DNA from: Trifolium pratense
Taxonomy: Eukaryota > Streptophyta > Magnoliopsida > Fabales > Fabaceae
Length of the DNA: 64,000 nucleotides
Assembly (NCBI RefSeq): GCF_020283565.1
Contig: NC_060062.1
Location: forward strand, 29,944,251 to 30,008,250
Reading direction: 5' to 3'
Shown here: positions 39,104-50,374 of the stretch, one piece after another
Numbering within the stretch: position 1 is the first letter of the stretch
Layout: each line of letters opens with the position of its first letter
Position numbers and translations under genes: made by a program
Notes under the pieces: model-generated
Told to the model about the DNA's origin: nothing
Database searches by the model: none
The model's input: only the letters and a program-made list of their open reading frames with translations

Positions 39104-39118
39104 TGGTATCAGAGCACC
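39104..39118 (+). promoter_or_regulatory. Element B primer-binding site
   Basis: TGGTATCAGAGCACC lies two bases after the LTR; initiator tRNA-Met type. Confidence 0.88.
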
Positions 39119-39171
39119 TGGTCTGTTACCTTCACTTAACCGTGAGACAGTAAAGATCTTGTGAGAACACT

Positions 39172-41570
39172 ATGTCTGGAGGAGATGATAGTAGTACTAG
39201 AACAACCGGTGAAGCCGGTGAGGCCAGTGGTGTTGGTGGTGGTCCTAGAAATGCTTTTGGTTTTGACTACTTAAGTAATGAATCACATGAACATAGTGGC
39301 AACAGAAAAGCCCCTATATTCAATGGTGATGCTTCATTATTTGAGTGGTGGAAAGAGAGATTGTATAGCAATATTACTGCTATTGATCATGAGTTGTGGG
39401 ATTTGGTTGAGTTGGGAGTAACTTTTGAAAACTTAAATGAACATGGAAGATTGTCCATTGAGCATAGAAAGTTACTCACACCAGCTAACTTAAAAATCTA
39501 CACTAAGCATCATAGAGTAAAGGACATTGTTGTTGGTGCTATTAGACATGAGGATTATGTCAGAATAGAGAACAAGTCTACTGCTAAATCTATCTTTGAT
39601 TCTATGTGTGCTACCTATGATGGTAATGAAAAGGTTCAAGAGGCTAAAGCTAGTCTTTTGATAAGGCAATATGAGCTATTCACTATGCAACAAGATGAAA
39701 ACATTGAGACTATGTTTACAAGGTTTCAGATCCTTGTATCTGGTCTTAAAGCTCTTAAGAGAAGTTATTCCACCTATGACCATGTTCAGAAGCTTCTGAG
39801 AAGTCTTCCTATTGCTTGGAGACCCAAGGTCACTGCAATAGAGGAAGCTCAAAATCTCAAGACTCTGAGTCTTGAAGCTCTGATAAGCAATCTCAGAAGC
39901 CATGAGATGGTTCTGGATGCTGACTCAGAAACTAAGAAGAAGTCCAAGTCAGTGGCTTTACAGTCAACTAGGACTACTTCTAAGGCTCTTAAGACTCAGC
40001 TTCTTGATATTGAAGAAGAATCTTCTGCTGATGGTCAAGAGGATGAGATGAATGAGGATGAGTTTGCTTTATTCACCAAGTTTCAGCAATGGAACAGATT
40101 TAACAAAAGAAATTTCAGAGGTAACAGCTCCAGAAATTTTGTCAGCAAAAAGGATGATCAGAAGAACTGCTTCAACTGTAAGAAGCCAGGACACTTTATT
40201 GCTGATTGTCCAGAAATGTCTGCTAAAGACAAAAGCAAAAGATACAGCTCAAAGAAGCAACAATTCAAGAGCAAATTGAAAAAGAGTCTGATGGCTACTT
40301 TTGAAGAGCTATCATCTGAGGAAGAAGTTGAGGAAGAAGAAGAGGCAAATCTAGCCCTGATGGCTTCAGCTGACTCAGATGCAGACTCAGACGATGAATC
40401 AGAATCAGAATCAGATTCTGAAGTAACTGATGAGGTATTTTCTGACTGCTCTAAATCTCAACTTATAACTGCACTTAACAAGGTCATTGAGAAACAATCA
40501 GAGTGTTAAGTAAACAAAAAGTTTTACAAGAAAAGCTTAACACTCTGACTGAACAAGCAGAACACTTTCAAGGTCTGTATCAAGAAACTCTGAATAGAGT
40601 AAATGACTTTGAAAAGGGTTGTGCTGTTTGTCACAAACCTATTGATGAGCAGGAAATAGCTCTTCAACAGTTTGTGCATCTCAACCTTGGTAAGAGCAAA
40701 GCTGCTAATCTTGTTTATAATGTCATGAGACATAGAGGAGAGGGACTCGGCTATGAATATGGTAGAACATATTCAAAGCTGAAGACCTCTGCCAAAAAGG
40801 TTGGAAAATCTTGGGTTTATTATGTTGTTCCGCAAAGTGAAGAGGGAAAGAATCCTGGTAGTGTTGAAAATGACAAAGATGATCTGAGTGATTTAGAAGC
40901 TGACAGCTCAGAGGAACCCAGTTCCTCAGGATCTGGAAGAAGATGTTCAGAAGATAGAAGTTGTTCAGAACCTGAGAACATTAGTTCAGAAGTTCTGAAA
41001 GCTTCAACATCTGAAACTTCAAAATCTGGATCCAAAGGAACTTCAGTACCTGAAGCTAGTCAATCTAAAGGATCAGAAGTTCTTAAAAGAAAAAATTCTA
41101 AATCTCAGATGGAGTACAGGACTCAGATTATTTATGATTCTAGAGTCAGTAGATATAATCAATCAGAACATGGGATTGGTGATAGATACAAACCCTGGAA
41201 TCATAAACAATCCAAATCCTGGAATAATAACAGATTTCAAAAGAAAAGGTTTCAAAAAGGTCATTATTCCAAACCAAGATCTTTCTCCAACACTAGACAA
41301 CATAATAAGCATTTGTGGACTAACAAGCGTGGACCCAGAAGATGGGTACCAAAAGCTGAAATTATGTACCATTCAGATTTACCAACTAGGAAAGGATATG
41401 TCCTACCTAGTGTGTGGAAACAAGTCTTATGCAAGGGAAGAAGGGCTTATGTCCTAGACCAATGGCTGACAAGTTCTCAAGTTAACAATCAGAACTTGAT
41501 AAATGAAGAGGAAGAATACTGGGATGACTTTATCATTAACTGTGATGAAGAATTCTACTGCAATGATTAA
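39172..41570 (+). pseudogene. Element B gag, with a 1-nt deletion
   Basis: Capsid/nucleocapsid polyprotein of a SIRE-type copia element, forming the cytoplasmic virus-like particle. Part 1 (39172-40509) holds the gag region, an intact zinc knuckle CFNCKKPGHFIADC and an acidic Ser/Glu/Asp stretch. It ends early at EKQSEC. Element A has GAAACATCTCAGAG where B has GAAACAATCAGAG, one base fewer, near 40495. Part 2 continues in the next frame from about 40503 to the TAA at 41568-41570, ending EEFYCND. Part 2 contains a predicted coiled stretch, a CxxC pair (CAVCHKP), a Ser-rich acidic region and a basic, Asn/Lys/Arg-rich tail. The same C-terminus occurs in element A at 54893. Confidence 0.9.
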
Positions 41571-44500
41571 AGTTGTTTCTCATACAGCCTACCACTCAAG
41601 GAAGTATCATGAATCATTCATGGTATCTGGATAGTGGATGTTCAAGGCATATGACTGGTGACAAACAACTATTTTCTAAGTTGACTCTGAAAGAGGGAGG
41701 ATCTGTTGGCTTTGGAGGTAACCAAAAAGGAAAGATAATAGGTACAGGTACAGTAGGTAATTCTTCCCTCTCTATTAATGATGTTTGGTTAGTTGATGGA
41801 CTCAAACATAACCTATTGAGCATAAGTCAATTTTGCGACAATGGTTATGTAGTTGTCTTTAATAAGGAATCATGTACTGTAACTAAACAATCTGATAACT
41901 CCATTGTATTCAAAGGTCTGAGAAAGAACAATGTTTATAAAATAAATCTTTCTGATTTGAATGAACAAAAAGTTGTGTCTCTTCTGACCTTAAGTGAAGA
42001 AAAATGGATCTGACATAAGAGGTTAGGCCATGCTAACTGGAGGTTAATCTCTAAGCTTAGTAAGCTTGACCTTGTCAGAGGTTTACCTAAAATCAAATAC
42101 CACTCAAACACACTTTGTGGTTCATGTCAAAAAGGAAAGATTACAAAATCATCTTTTAAACCTAAGAACATTGTCTCTACCTCAAGACCATTGGAACTTC
42201 TTCACATTGATCTTTTTGGGCCAGTTCACACTGCCTCTATCAATGGAAAGAAGTATGGATTAGTAATTGTTGATGATTACAGTAGATGGACTTGGGTAAA
42301 ATTCCTAAGAACAAAAGATGAAGCTTATGATGAGTTTAGCATCTTCTGCAAACAAATTCAAAATGAAAAAGGCTACACTATTTTAAAAGTTAGAAGTGAT
42401 CATGGTGGAGAATTTGAAAATGAACCTTTTGAAAACTTTTGTGAAAAATATGGCATTCTGCATGAATTCTCCTCTCCTAGAACTCCTCAACAAAATGGGG
42501 TTGTAGAAAGGAAGAATAGAACTCTGCAAGAAATGGCCAGAACCATGATGCATGAAACAAATGTAGCAAAGTTTTTATGGGCAGAAGCTGTAAACACAGC
42601 ATGTTATGTTCAGAATAGAATCTATATCAGATCTAAGCTGAACAAAACTGCTTATGAATTGTTCAAAGGAAGAAAGCCTGATATTTCTTATTTTCATCAG
42701 TTTGGGTGTACTTGTTACATCTTAAACAACAAAGTCCATCTAAAGAAATTTGATGCTAGAGGTTACAAGGGTATCTTTATAGGATACTCTGAACGCTCAA
42801 AAGCATACAGACTGTATATTTCTGAAACACACACTGTGGAAGAAACTATGCATGTCAAATTTGATGACAAAGAGCCTGACCAAGTGTCAGAGCTTGTGGA
42901 AGGTTTGTCTAGATTTCAGGTATCAGAGGATCAATATTCAGATATTCCAAACTACTCAGAACATCCATTCTCTGAAGAACCTCTGAATACAACAGTTCCT
43001 ACAGACTCTGAACAACAAAGAACTGAAGCAACTGCTGAACCTGATGTTGATGAGTCTGAAGATGATGAGCCCCCAAGAAATACTTTCAAATACAAATCAT
43101 CACATCCAGAGGAACTGATATTAGGCAACAAGGATAGTCCAAGGAAGACAAGATCTCAACTGAGAAATGAGGAATCTTTAGTTGGTCTTATCTCAATGAT
43201 GGAACCTTCAAAGATTGATGAAGCTCTGAAAGATGATGCTTGGATTGTAGCAATGCAAGAAGAGCTGAATCAATTTCAAAGGAATGATGTGTGGACTCTA
43301 GTGCCTAAACCTTCACACAAGAACATTATTGGAACAAAATGGGTATTCAGAAACAAGCTGAATGAACAAGGTGAAGTGGTAAGAAACAAGGCTAGATTGG
43401 TTGCACAAGGTTATAGTCAACAAGAAGGGATTGACTATACTGAAACCTTTGCACCAGTTGCTAGACTTGAAGCAATCAGGTTACTTCTATCTTATGCTGT
43501 TAATCATGGAATAACCTTGTATCAGATGGATGTTAAGAGTGCCTTCTTAAATGGCTTTATTTCTGAAGAAGTGTATGTTAAACAACCTCCTGGTTTTGAA
43601 GATGTCTCAAACCCAGAACATGTTTTTAAACTGAAGAAATCACTGTATGGTCTGAAACAAGCTCCAAGAGCTTGGTATGATAGACTCAGTAATTTCCTTC
43701 TTGAAAAGGGTTTTGAAAAAGGAAAGGTTGACTGCACACTCTTTAGAAAAACAACCAAAGAAGACATTTTAATCATTCAAATTTATGTTGATGATATTAT
43801 CTTTGGTTCAACTAATGCTGCTTTGTGCAAGAATTTTTCTAAGATAATGCAGGATGAATTTGAAATGAGCATGATGGGAGAATTGAAATTCTTTCTTGGA
43901 ATTCAAATTAATCAGAAGAAGGAAGGAACTTATGTTCATCAATCAAAGTACACCAAGGAACTTCTGAAGAAATTCAATCTAGATGACTGCAAGATAATGA
44001 ACACTCCTATGCATTCAACTACCAACATGAGCAAGTCAGATGATGAAGGAAAAGTAGATCAAAAGGTCTACAGAGGTATGATTGGTTCCTTACTCTATCT
44101 GACAGCCTCTAGACCAGATATTTTATTCAGTGTATGCTTATGTGCAAGATTCCAGTCAGATCCTAGAGAATCTCATCTTACAGCTGTAAAGAGAATCTTC
44201 AGGTATCTGAAAGGAACAACTAATCTTGGACTTCTCTATAAGAAATCTAATGATTATGTGCTAAATGGATTCTGTGATGCTGACTATGCTGGAGATAAAA
44301 TTGAAAGAAAATCCACAAGTGGCAATTGTCAATTTGTTGGTGAAAACCTTATCTCCTGGGCTAGTAAGAGACAAACTACTATAGCTTTGTCTACAGCAGA
44401 AGCAGAATACATTTCAGCAGCTAAGTGTTGTACACGACTACTCTGGTTAAAATATCAGTTAGAAGATTATCAGGTAAGCAGTAACAATATTCCTTTATAT

Positions 44501-44731
44501 TGTGATAATACTGCAGCCATTCATTTATCTAAAAATCCTATCCTACACTCTAGAGCCAAACATATTGAAATCAAACACCATTTTATCAGAGATTATGTTC
44601 AGAGAGGCATTATAGATATTAAGTTTGTTGATACTGAAAATCAATGGGCTGATATATTTACTAAAACTTTATCTGTTGAAAGATTTGATTTTATAAAGAA
44701 ACATCTGAACATGTTTTCAATCTCTGAATGA
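41567..44731 (+). pseudogene. Element B pol, one frame broken by a single UGA
   Basis: Copia polyprotein: protease, integrase, reverse transcriptase, RNase H. The frame opens at 41567, overlapping the gag TAA, in the -1 frame relative to gag. In order: protease DSGCSRHMTG (about 41627); UGA at 42011-42013 immediately before HKRLGHAN; the CGSC pair that completes the integrase zinc finger (about 42119); integrase core HIDLFGP, DDYSRW and [25 protein letters not shown] (about 43520) and catalytic YVDDIIFG (about 43785); RNase [17 protein letters not shown] and DNTAAI. It ends MFSISE at 44731. The UGA takes the place of a tryptophan usual at this point in copia integrases. Everything else is open, so the copy is nearly intact. 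Confidence 0.92.
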
Positions 44732-45181
44732 AAATTTTTTTTTGGCAATTAAAGTGTAAGAGGTTATGTATATCAGAACTTATGATTCAGAACATCTGAA
44801 ACACAAGCTCTGAAGTACTTAACTCTGATAGAGAATTTTAAATATCTCAGAGGCTCTGAACTATTTAAGTGGGAAACGTTTAGTATTCACTGTTGAACAG
44901 TTGTCCATTAAAATAGCAGTTACCGAGTAAATTTCTGCACGTGGTCTACGTGTGTCAGGTAGTGGGTGGTTAATGATGATTTTTGGTATTCAACTTTCTG
45001 TCAATTAGCGTAACTTCCCAAATTTGCCATTTTTGTGTTAACTGTGTGCATTTAAATAAACTTACACAATACACTTGCACACTATTCACTTTCACAACCT
45101 ACACTTTCATATTCTCTCTAAACCTCCAACACACTTTCTTTCTCTCTCGTTAGTTTCCAAACCCTACCCTAATCTCCAACA
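44732..45181 (+). other. Element B pol to envelope-like spacer
   Basis: 450 bp between pol and the envelope-like ORF, conserved in element A (58058-58500). It contains CATTTAAATAAACTTACAC and a CT-rich leader with CTCTCTAAACCTCCAACA, which looks like a promoter and 5' leader, or a splice-acceptor region, for the downstream ORF. Which of these applies is not decidable from the sequence. Confidence 0.45.
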
Positions 45182-47894
45182 ATGGCTGGACCTTCGTCAT
45201 CTTCTTCAACAAAGATTCCACCGTTCATGTTCAAAAATCTTCAAACCGTTCATGTTCATATTTCTTTCTGAAAAGATGATCGACTTTGACAGTATTAAGG
45301 CAAATGGGTTTGATGTGAAACATTACTTCTCCGCTCAAGGTTGGGATAAGTACTTCAGCATGCTAAATGGTCCTATTTACCCAGATCTCTTGAAGAAATT
45401 CTGGATGAAAGCTAAGGTCTTTGACAAGCATGAAGCTAAGGAAGAAGAACTTGCTGCTATTGAGAGAAATCCTAATTTAAAAGGTAAATCTAGGAAAGAA
45501 ATGGGTTTATTGGAATTCACTGGGAAACAAATTAGGTCTAACATCTGTGGTATGAACCTAGCTTTCTCACCTATTCATTTTAATGCGTTGCTTGGTCTAG
45601 ATAACTCTGGGATAGAGTTGGATGTTTTTGAGAAGGACACAAGGTACAGAGATGATCTTCTGGCTCTGATGTGTACAGATTTGAAACTGAAGGGTAAAGT
45701 CAAGGGTTTGACTGACGTCTGCAGAGTGCTATTCAAGATTATACTAGCTGCTATCAGTCCAAGAGTTGGTGGTACTGATACAATTTCCTGGACTCATCGT
45801 CATCTGATCTACTTTCTTCTGAAAGAAATGAAGGTGAATCTGGGAGAATACTTCTTTGAGAGGATTTGTGAGGCAATCTTCTTAAGCAAATCTCAGAGGA
45901 AGACAGCTATAGCCTATCCAAGATTACTCTCAGACCTTCTATATCAAGGTCATGTTGTTGAGAATCTGAAGAAGTTCCATCCAGAACTTGTTGAAAAGAA
46001 ATTCACTCCTGAGATTCTGAATGCCAGCTTTCTCACCAAGATGCGTCTCATCTCATCCAAAGTGGTTCCACCTCCACAAGAGTTTACAGCTAGTCTTGAA
46101 GATCGTCTGTATGTGGATGGATATCCAGTAATTTCTGAAATGGATGCTGAGCACATCATCCAAGACTATCTGGAAGTTCTGAGAAAAGAAGGATATACTG
46201 TTGATAGGAGTATGGTCCCTCCAGCTCCTGTAAACATGTATAATCCAAAAAGGAAACCTAAGAGGAAAGCTGAACAAGATAAACCAGATCTTCTGGCTCA
46301 GAAGAAGGTTAAGGTAGAAGAAGCTGTTGCTGAGCAAAGAACAAAGAGGAAACATGAAGCTTTGACTGGAAAAGCTGCTGCAACATCATCAAAGGAGCCT
46401 ATCATTGTTGATGATAAAGAAGAAAGTGAAGAGAGTGAATCCTCTGAATCCGAAACTGGTTCAGAAGATGAGACTGAATCTGATGAAGAGACTCTGGCTG
46501 CACGTTTGAGGAAAAGACCTGCTCCTACTCCTAAAGGTAAAGGTAAGTCTACTAAGTTCATCTTTAATGAAAATGAGATTGGAATAGGTTACACTAAACC
46601 TCTCAGAACTGTTTTACCAACCTCTGATATTCCAACCTCTGATAACCCTTTGTCTGAACTCGAGAAACATATTAGTCCAGACCCTCTGAATAATCAAACC
46701 TTCACCCAGAAACCTTCATCACCACCTAAACCTAAATCACCTCAACCTCCACCCCAAAAAGAAACACCTATCATATCACCATCTGAACCTGAATCACTTA
46801 TTCCTAACCCTGAACAAGCTTCAACCACAAAACAACCATCTCCAATTAAACCTGCTGAACCATCATTCCAACAGCCTAACCCTGAACAACCTAACCCTGA
46901 ACCAACAGCTGAACACAAATCTCCTGAACCATCCCCTGAACACATTTATCCAGAATCAACCTCTGACATCTCATCATCTGAATCAACCCCTGAACCTCAA
47001 CCTCAACCAAATGCTGAACACGCTTCTCCTGAGCGTATTCATACTTGTGCCCCCAAGCCTTCAGAGGCAGAAGTTGTTATTATTGACAACCCTGCTACTG
47101 TAACACCTAACCTCTCTACCATTCCCTCATCATCTAACCCTTTTTGTAATCTATCCACTCAATTTCATGATGACTTGGTTAGATTATCTCTGTTAAAGGA
47201 CAGGTTTTTAATTTGTCCTTCTGATGTGGATTTGGAAGTTTCAAGCATTAAGGCAAGGATTTGCAATGCTTTGGATGGTGCTGCTGAGAAAATTAAGGCT
47301 GTAGTTGGAAGAAGAGACTTGGATGTGATAAGCTTCATGAGGAAAAGTCTGGCTAGGGCTGAGTTGAAGAGGATTACAACTTTCAATCATGCTGAGTCTG
47401 AACGTGCTAAGCTGGAAGCTCTTGCTGCTGCTGAACAACGTCTGAACGCTTTCAAAGTCATCTGGATAGACTCCAAGCTGTTTCAAAGTCTTGAAGCTCA
47501 GAGGTCTGAGTCTGAAAGGTTAGAAGAAGCTGCTGCAAGAGTTGCCCAGTTGGCAAATGAGTTGCAACCAGAGGACATTTCAGAGGATGATGTGCTGGCT
47601 TCTCAGAATCAAGAGGATGTGCTGATGATTGACTATCCAGAGGAAGGTGAACCCTCTGATAAAGGCAAGGCACCTTTGGTTGAAGAACAAGCGCCTTTGG
47701 TTCAAGCTCAAGCTCCTGTGGTAGTTAATCAGTTGCAGATCTTTCAAGAAGCCCTAAGGGAACAACAAGAAGGTCTGGAAAGGCAAAGAGCTGCTCACCA
47801 AACATTGGAAACCAAGGTGGATGGTTTAGTTTCCAATGTGGGATCTTTGAACGACAAATTTGACCAACTCTTAGCCTTCCTTAAGAAACCCTAG
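45182..47894 (+). pseudogene. Element B envelope-like (ORF3) gene with disrupted start
   Basis: Third ORF characteristic of SIRE/Maximus copia elements; proteins like this in legume genomes are annotated envelope-like or putative plant transposon protein. The homologous start is ATG at 45182 (MAGPSSSSSTKIPPFMF), but 26 fewer bases than in element A shift the frame and end it at a TGA about 30 codons on. The main frame, open from 45075, reads 939 codons. Its first 60 or so are out-of-frame leader, and true homology begins at LSEKMIDFDS (about 45267). From there: a globular core (KEMGLLEFTG, SPRVGGTDTISWTHRHLIY), a basic KRKPKRKAE, an acidic Ser/Glu stretch, a long Pro/Ser/Glu-rich linker and a helical C-terminus ending LAFLKKP. 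No convincing signal peptide or transmembrane helix is seen. Its role is unknown. Confidence 0.75.
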
Positions 47895-48140
47895 GATTCT
47901 ATGCACGTGTTTTAAGTTTTTTTATTATCTTCTGAACAATTTTCTTTTATGCTATGTTTGTTTTTCTTGATTATGTGGTTTGTTATATTTTGTTATATTT
48001 CTTGTTTGTTTGCTTGTGATAATTTTCTTTGATAAATAAGAACATAAGAACACCAGATGCTTTTAAACGAAAATTTTTATTAATGCTCTAACAATGTTGA
48101 GTACATTGGTAAACAGAAAAAGAAAAAAGACAACCTAATC

Positions 48141-48506
48141 CTAATCAGATGGATAAAACTCAGAAGAAATCTCTGATTTCTCCTCAGCATCATCTGATGA
48201 TATTTCTATGGGATCTGGGTTTTGCTCTTCTTCTTCTTCTTCTTGTTCCTCTTCTGGAACATAGCTAGCCAAGAACTCAACATAGTCAGCATCATCTTCA
48301 TTCTCTTCAGCTTCAGAATCTGATGAGATGATTATTATCTCAGCATCTTGTGGTTTCTTGATGTCTTCTTTATCTTTCTCATCTTTTTCGCGTTGTTCGT
48401 CTTCTTTCTTTCTCCTAAACTCTGCAATGCGTGAACTAAACCTTCTCATTCTTCCTAATCTCTCTTGATTTACTCGTTTTCTCTTGTTTTTACTTGAAGA
48501 AGGCAT
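48141..48506 (-). CDS. Conserved antisense ORF in element B (acidic, SIM-like motifs)
   Basis: A 121-codon minus-strand ORF between the envelope-like gene and the 3' LTR, 246 bp tail-to-tail with the former. Element A has the homolog at 61349-61651. Homology starts at RMRRFSSRIAEF, where element A has its ATG. A TATA-like TATAAAAG lies at 48528-48521, so a transcript starting about 30 nt below would begin after the first ATG and use the conserved ATG at 48449 (102 codons). The product has a basic start, a charged Lys/Glu region, EIIIISSDSEAEE (a classic SUMO-interaction pattern), an ADYVEFLA helix, a Glu run and a second IEISSDDAEE motif. Most differences from element A are third-position or conservative. 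Function is unknown; antisense ORFs have been reported in some plant LTR elements. Confidence 0.7.
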   Translation of the reverse strand: MPSSSKNKRKRVNQERLGRMRRFSSRIAEFRRKKEDEQREKDEKDKEDIKKPQDAEIIIISSDSEAEENEDDADYVEFLASYVPEEEQEEEEEEQNPDPIEISSDDAEEKSEISSEFYPSD

Positions 48507-48520
48507 GTTAACTCGTTCAC

Positions 48521-48528
48521 CTTTTATA
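48521..48528 (-). promoter_or_regulatory. TATA-like box for the antisense ORF, element B
   Basis: TATAAAAG on the minus strand. The same motif precedes the homolog in element A (61716-61709). Confidence 0.55.
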
Positions 48529-48642
48529 AACTGTTAAGCGCGTTGTTTTCTGTCTTTGAAATAAATTCACCTTTGTAACAACCACTCTTCTTCTTTGACT
48601 GTCTTGGTTATATAAATTTTTTTTTACTTTTTGATAATGACA

Positions 48643-49093
48643 AAAGGGGGAGTAGTTACGCATTAATTGATAAGTGATAAGCTTCAAAACTGAAACCACG
48701 CCTTTTATCTCGCTTTTATCCGTTAAATTAAAAGTTGTTACTTTTAAGTTGTTTTACGTATTTCAATGCGGAGACTAAGTTAGTTGAAACTAAAATAAAT
48801 TTCATAAGTAAGGATAAGTTAAGAGTGCAATTTTAACTTAGCCTTATGAGACTTAGGGGGAGAGCTTGCAAACCTCTCACTCTGAAGAAAGATATGAAAC
48901 TTGTTTTATTTCAAACCATCTTAATCTTATACTAAATTAAAATATCATGGATAAAACATAAAGTTCAGACTTTATGGAGTATCAATCTTAGGGGGAGCTT
49001 GCAAACCTCATAAACCTAAGAGAAACGTGATAAGTTAATTTAACAACAATTGTCAATTAATACTGATGTTTGTCATCATCAAAAAGGGGGAGA
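48643..49093 (+). other. Repeated polypurine blocks and the polypurine tract, element B
   Basis: AAAAGGGGGAG (about 48641), TTAGGGGGAGAG (about 48853), TTAGGGGGAGCTTG (about 48990) and finally AAAAAGGGGGAGATTG next to the LTR at 49094. The last is the plus-strand priming site. The second and third blocks share the following GCTTGCAAACCTC. The same series is in element A (61830-62275). Repeated polypurine tracts may provide extra priming sites. Confidence 0.75.
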
Positions 49094-50218
49094 TTGTTGG
49101 AACAAAATTGATTTAAAAATGTTTGCCCCTAAATCTATAAAGGTTTTGATGATAACAAAGTATTAATAAACAATTGGAAGGACTAAAAATTTATTTTAAG
49201 TGCGCAGATATAAGCTCTGAGTGAAGTTCAGAGGATGTGAATTCAGAAGTTCATAAGCGCTCAGAAGATGTTAGACTTCAGAAGTTACAACGTTCAGAGG
49301 ATGAAGTCTTCAGAACTTCTTGACTGACTTCTAGCTTCATCAAAGTCTGAAGATCTCTTTGAAAGCTGTGAAGATTCCCTCTGCTAGTCAACTCTTCTAC
49401 CAATGAAGAAAAGGACCTTTCAAGCCTGATCAGTCCAGCTACTCTTGTTTTGTCTGTCCTCTTTTGAGAACGTGGGTCTTCAGTTTTGTTAGCTGAATAA
49501 GGAAAGTCCACTCTGCAGTAGTCAAAGTAACTGAAACTCTTTCTTAGTTTTGGATACAACCAAACTGCATCAAGACAGACTGCTTGAAGACAAAAGATTA
49601 TCAACTCCAACGGTTCCTTTTGCAACGACTCTTTTCTAGTGGTATATATACTAGAAGAATCAGCTACAACAAATATCAAGAATTATCAAGAATTGAACGT
49701 GCGCTGAACAAACTCTGAACTCTGCGATATACAAGCTCTGAACCGCTGTTAAGTGTTTTTGCACTTTAGTCTAATACTCTGTAATCTTTGTATTGGCTCT
49801 CATTAGGTTCTGTTAAGAGCATTTGTATATTGTTATATACTTTACTATTACTTGAGGAAACTTAAGCTTGTGTGCTTAAGTGTGAAACTTAAGCTTGTGT
49901 GCTTAAGTGTGAAGTCTTAAGCTTGTGTGCTTGAGCATTGTTGAGAAGTCTCTTGCTTGTGTGCTTGAGCAGGTGTAATCTTGTGTGATTATAGTGAACT
50001 CCCTTGGAAGTGCAAGGGGACTGGACTACTCTCGTTTTGTGAGAGGAACCAGTATAAACTGCTTGTGTGATTTTTCTCTCTCTCTCTCTCTCTCTCGTGT
50101 TGTTGTTTGTGTTATTTATCCGCTGCTAACGTAGTTGAGTTAAGAACTTGAAAAAGTTTTAACTTAGCTAAAACACAATTCAACCCCCCCCCCCCCTTCT
50201 TGTGTTTTCACACCTTCA
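49094..50218 (+). repeat. Element B 3' LTR
   Basis: 1125 bp. It matches the 5' LTR apart from longer CT and C runs. Confidence 0.96.
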
Positions 50219-50223
50219 ACACG
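50219..50223. repeat. Target site duplication of element B, right
   Basis: ACACG. Confidence 0.95.
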
Positions 50224-50374
50224 GACATCTAATTCCCCCTTCACGTATCACAATGTCATTATATTTTACTGTATTGATAAACATTTCGACCCCTATTTTA
50301 AATTCCTCTTTAACCCGGCCCCTCTTTCCAGGATTATGTCTATCGTACATCCAATTACGATTGGTAAAATCCAT
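50219..50374 (-). pseudogene. CACTA transposase (TNP2-like) start, part 1
   Basis: Minus-strand start at 50374 (MDFTNRNWMYDRHNPGKRG). It runs in frame through FKIGVEMFINTVKYND and EGGIRCPC to the element B insertion. WMY...GV..F...IRCPC is the hallmark of the transposase-associated domain of TNP2-type CACTA transposases. The frame continues at 37983. The protein would bind DNA at transposon ends; here it is destroyed by two insertions. Confidence 0.82.

Larger units (their letters stand above)
37984..50218 (+). mobile_element. SIRE/Maximus-type copia retrotransposon B, nested, very young
   Basis: 12,235 bp inserted into the CACTA transposase gene inside element A. It has LTRs of 1118 and 1125 bp that, as far as I can read, differ only in the lengths of a CT run and a C run. 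A perfect primer-binding site, gag, pol, an envelope-like ORF, an antisense ORF and a polypurine tract are present. Despite its youth it has a 1-nt deletion in gag, one in-frame UGA in pol and a shifted envelope-like start, so it probably moved with help from other copies. Confidence 0.96.

Noticed and set aside
38167..49679. Identical 133-codon minus-strand ORFs at 38167-38568 and 49278-49679
   Set aside because: They lie within the two LTRs of element B and are identical because the LTRs are. The homologous LTRs of A and the solo LTR break the frame.
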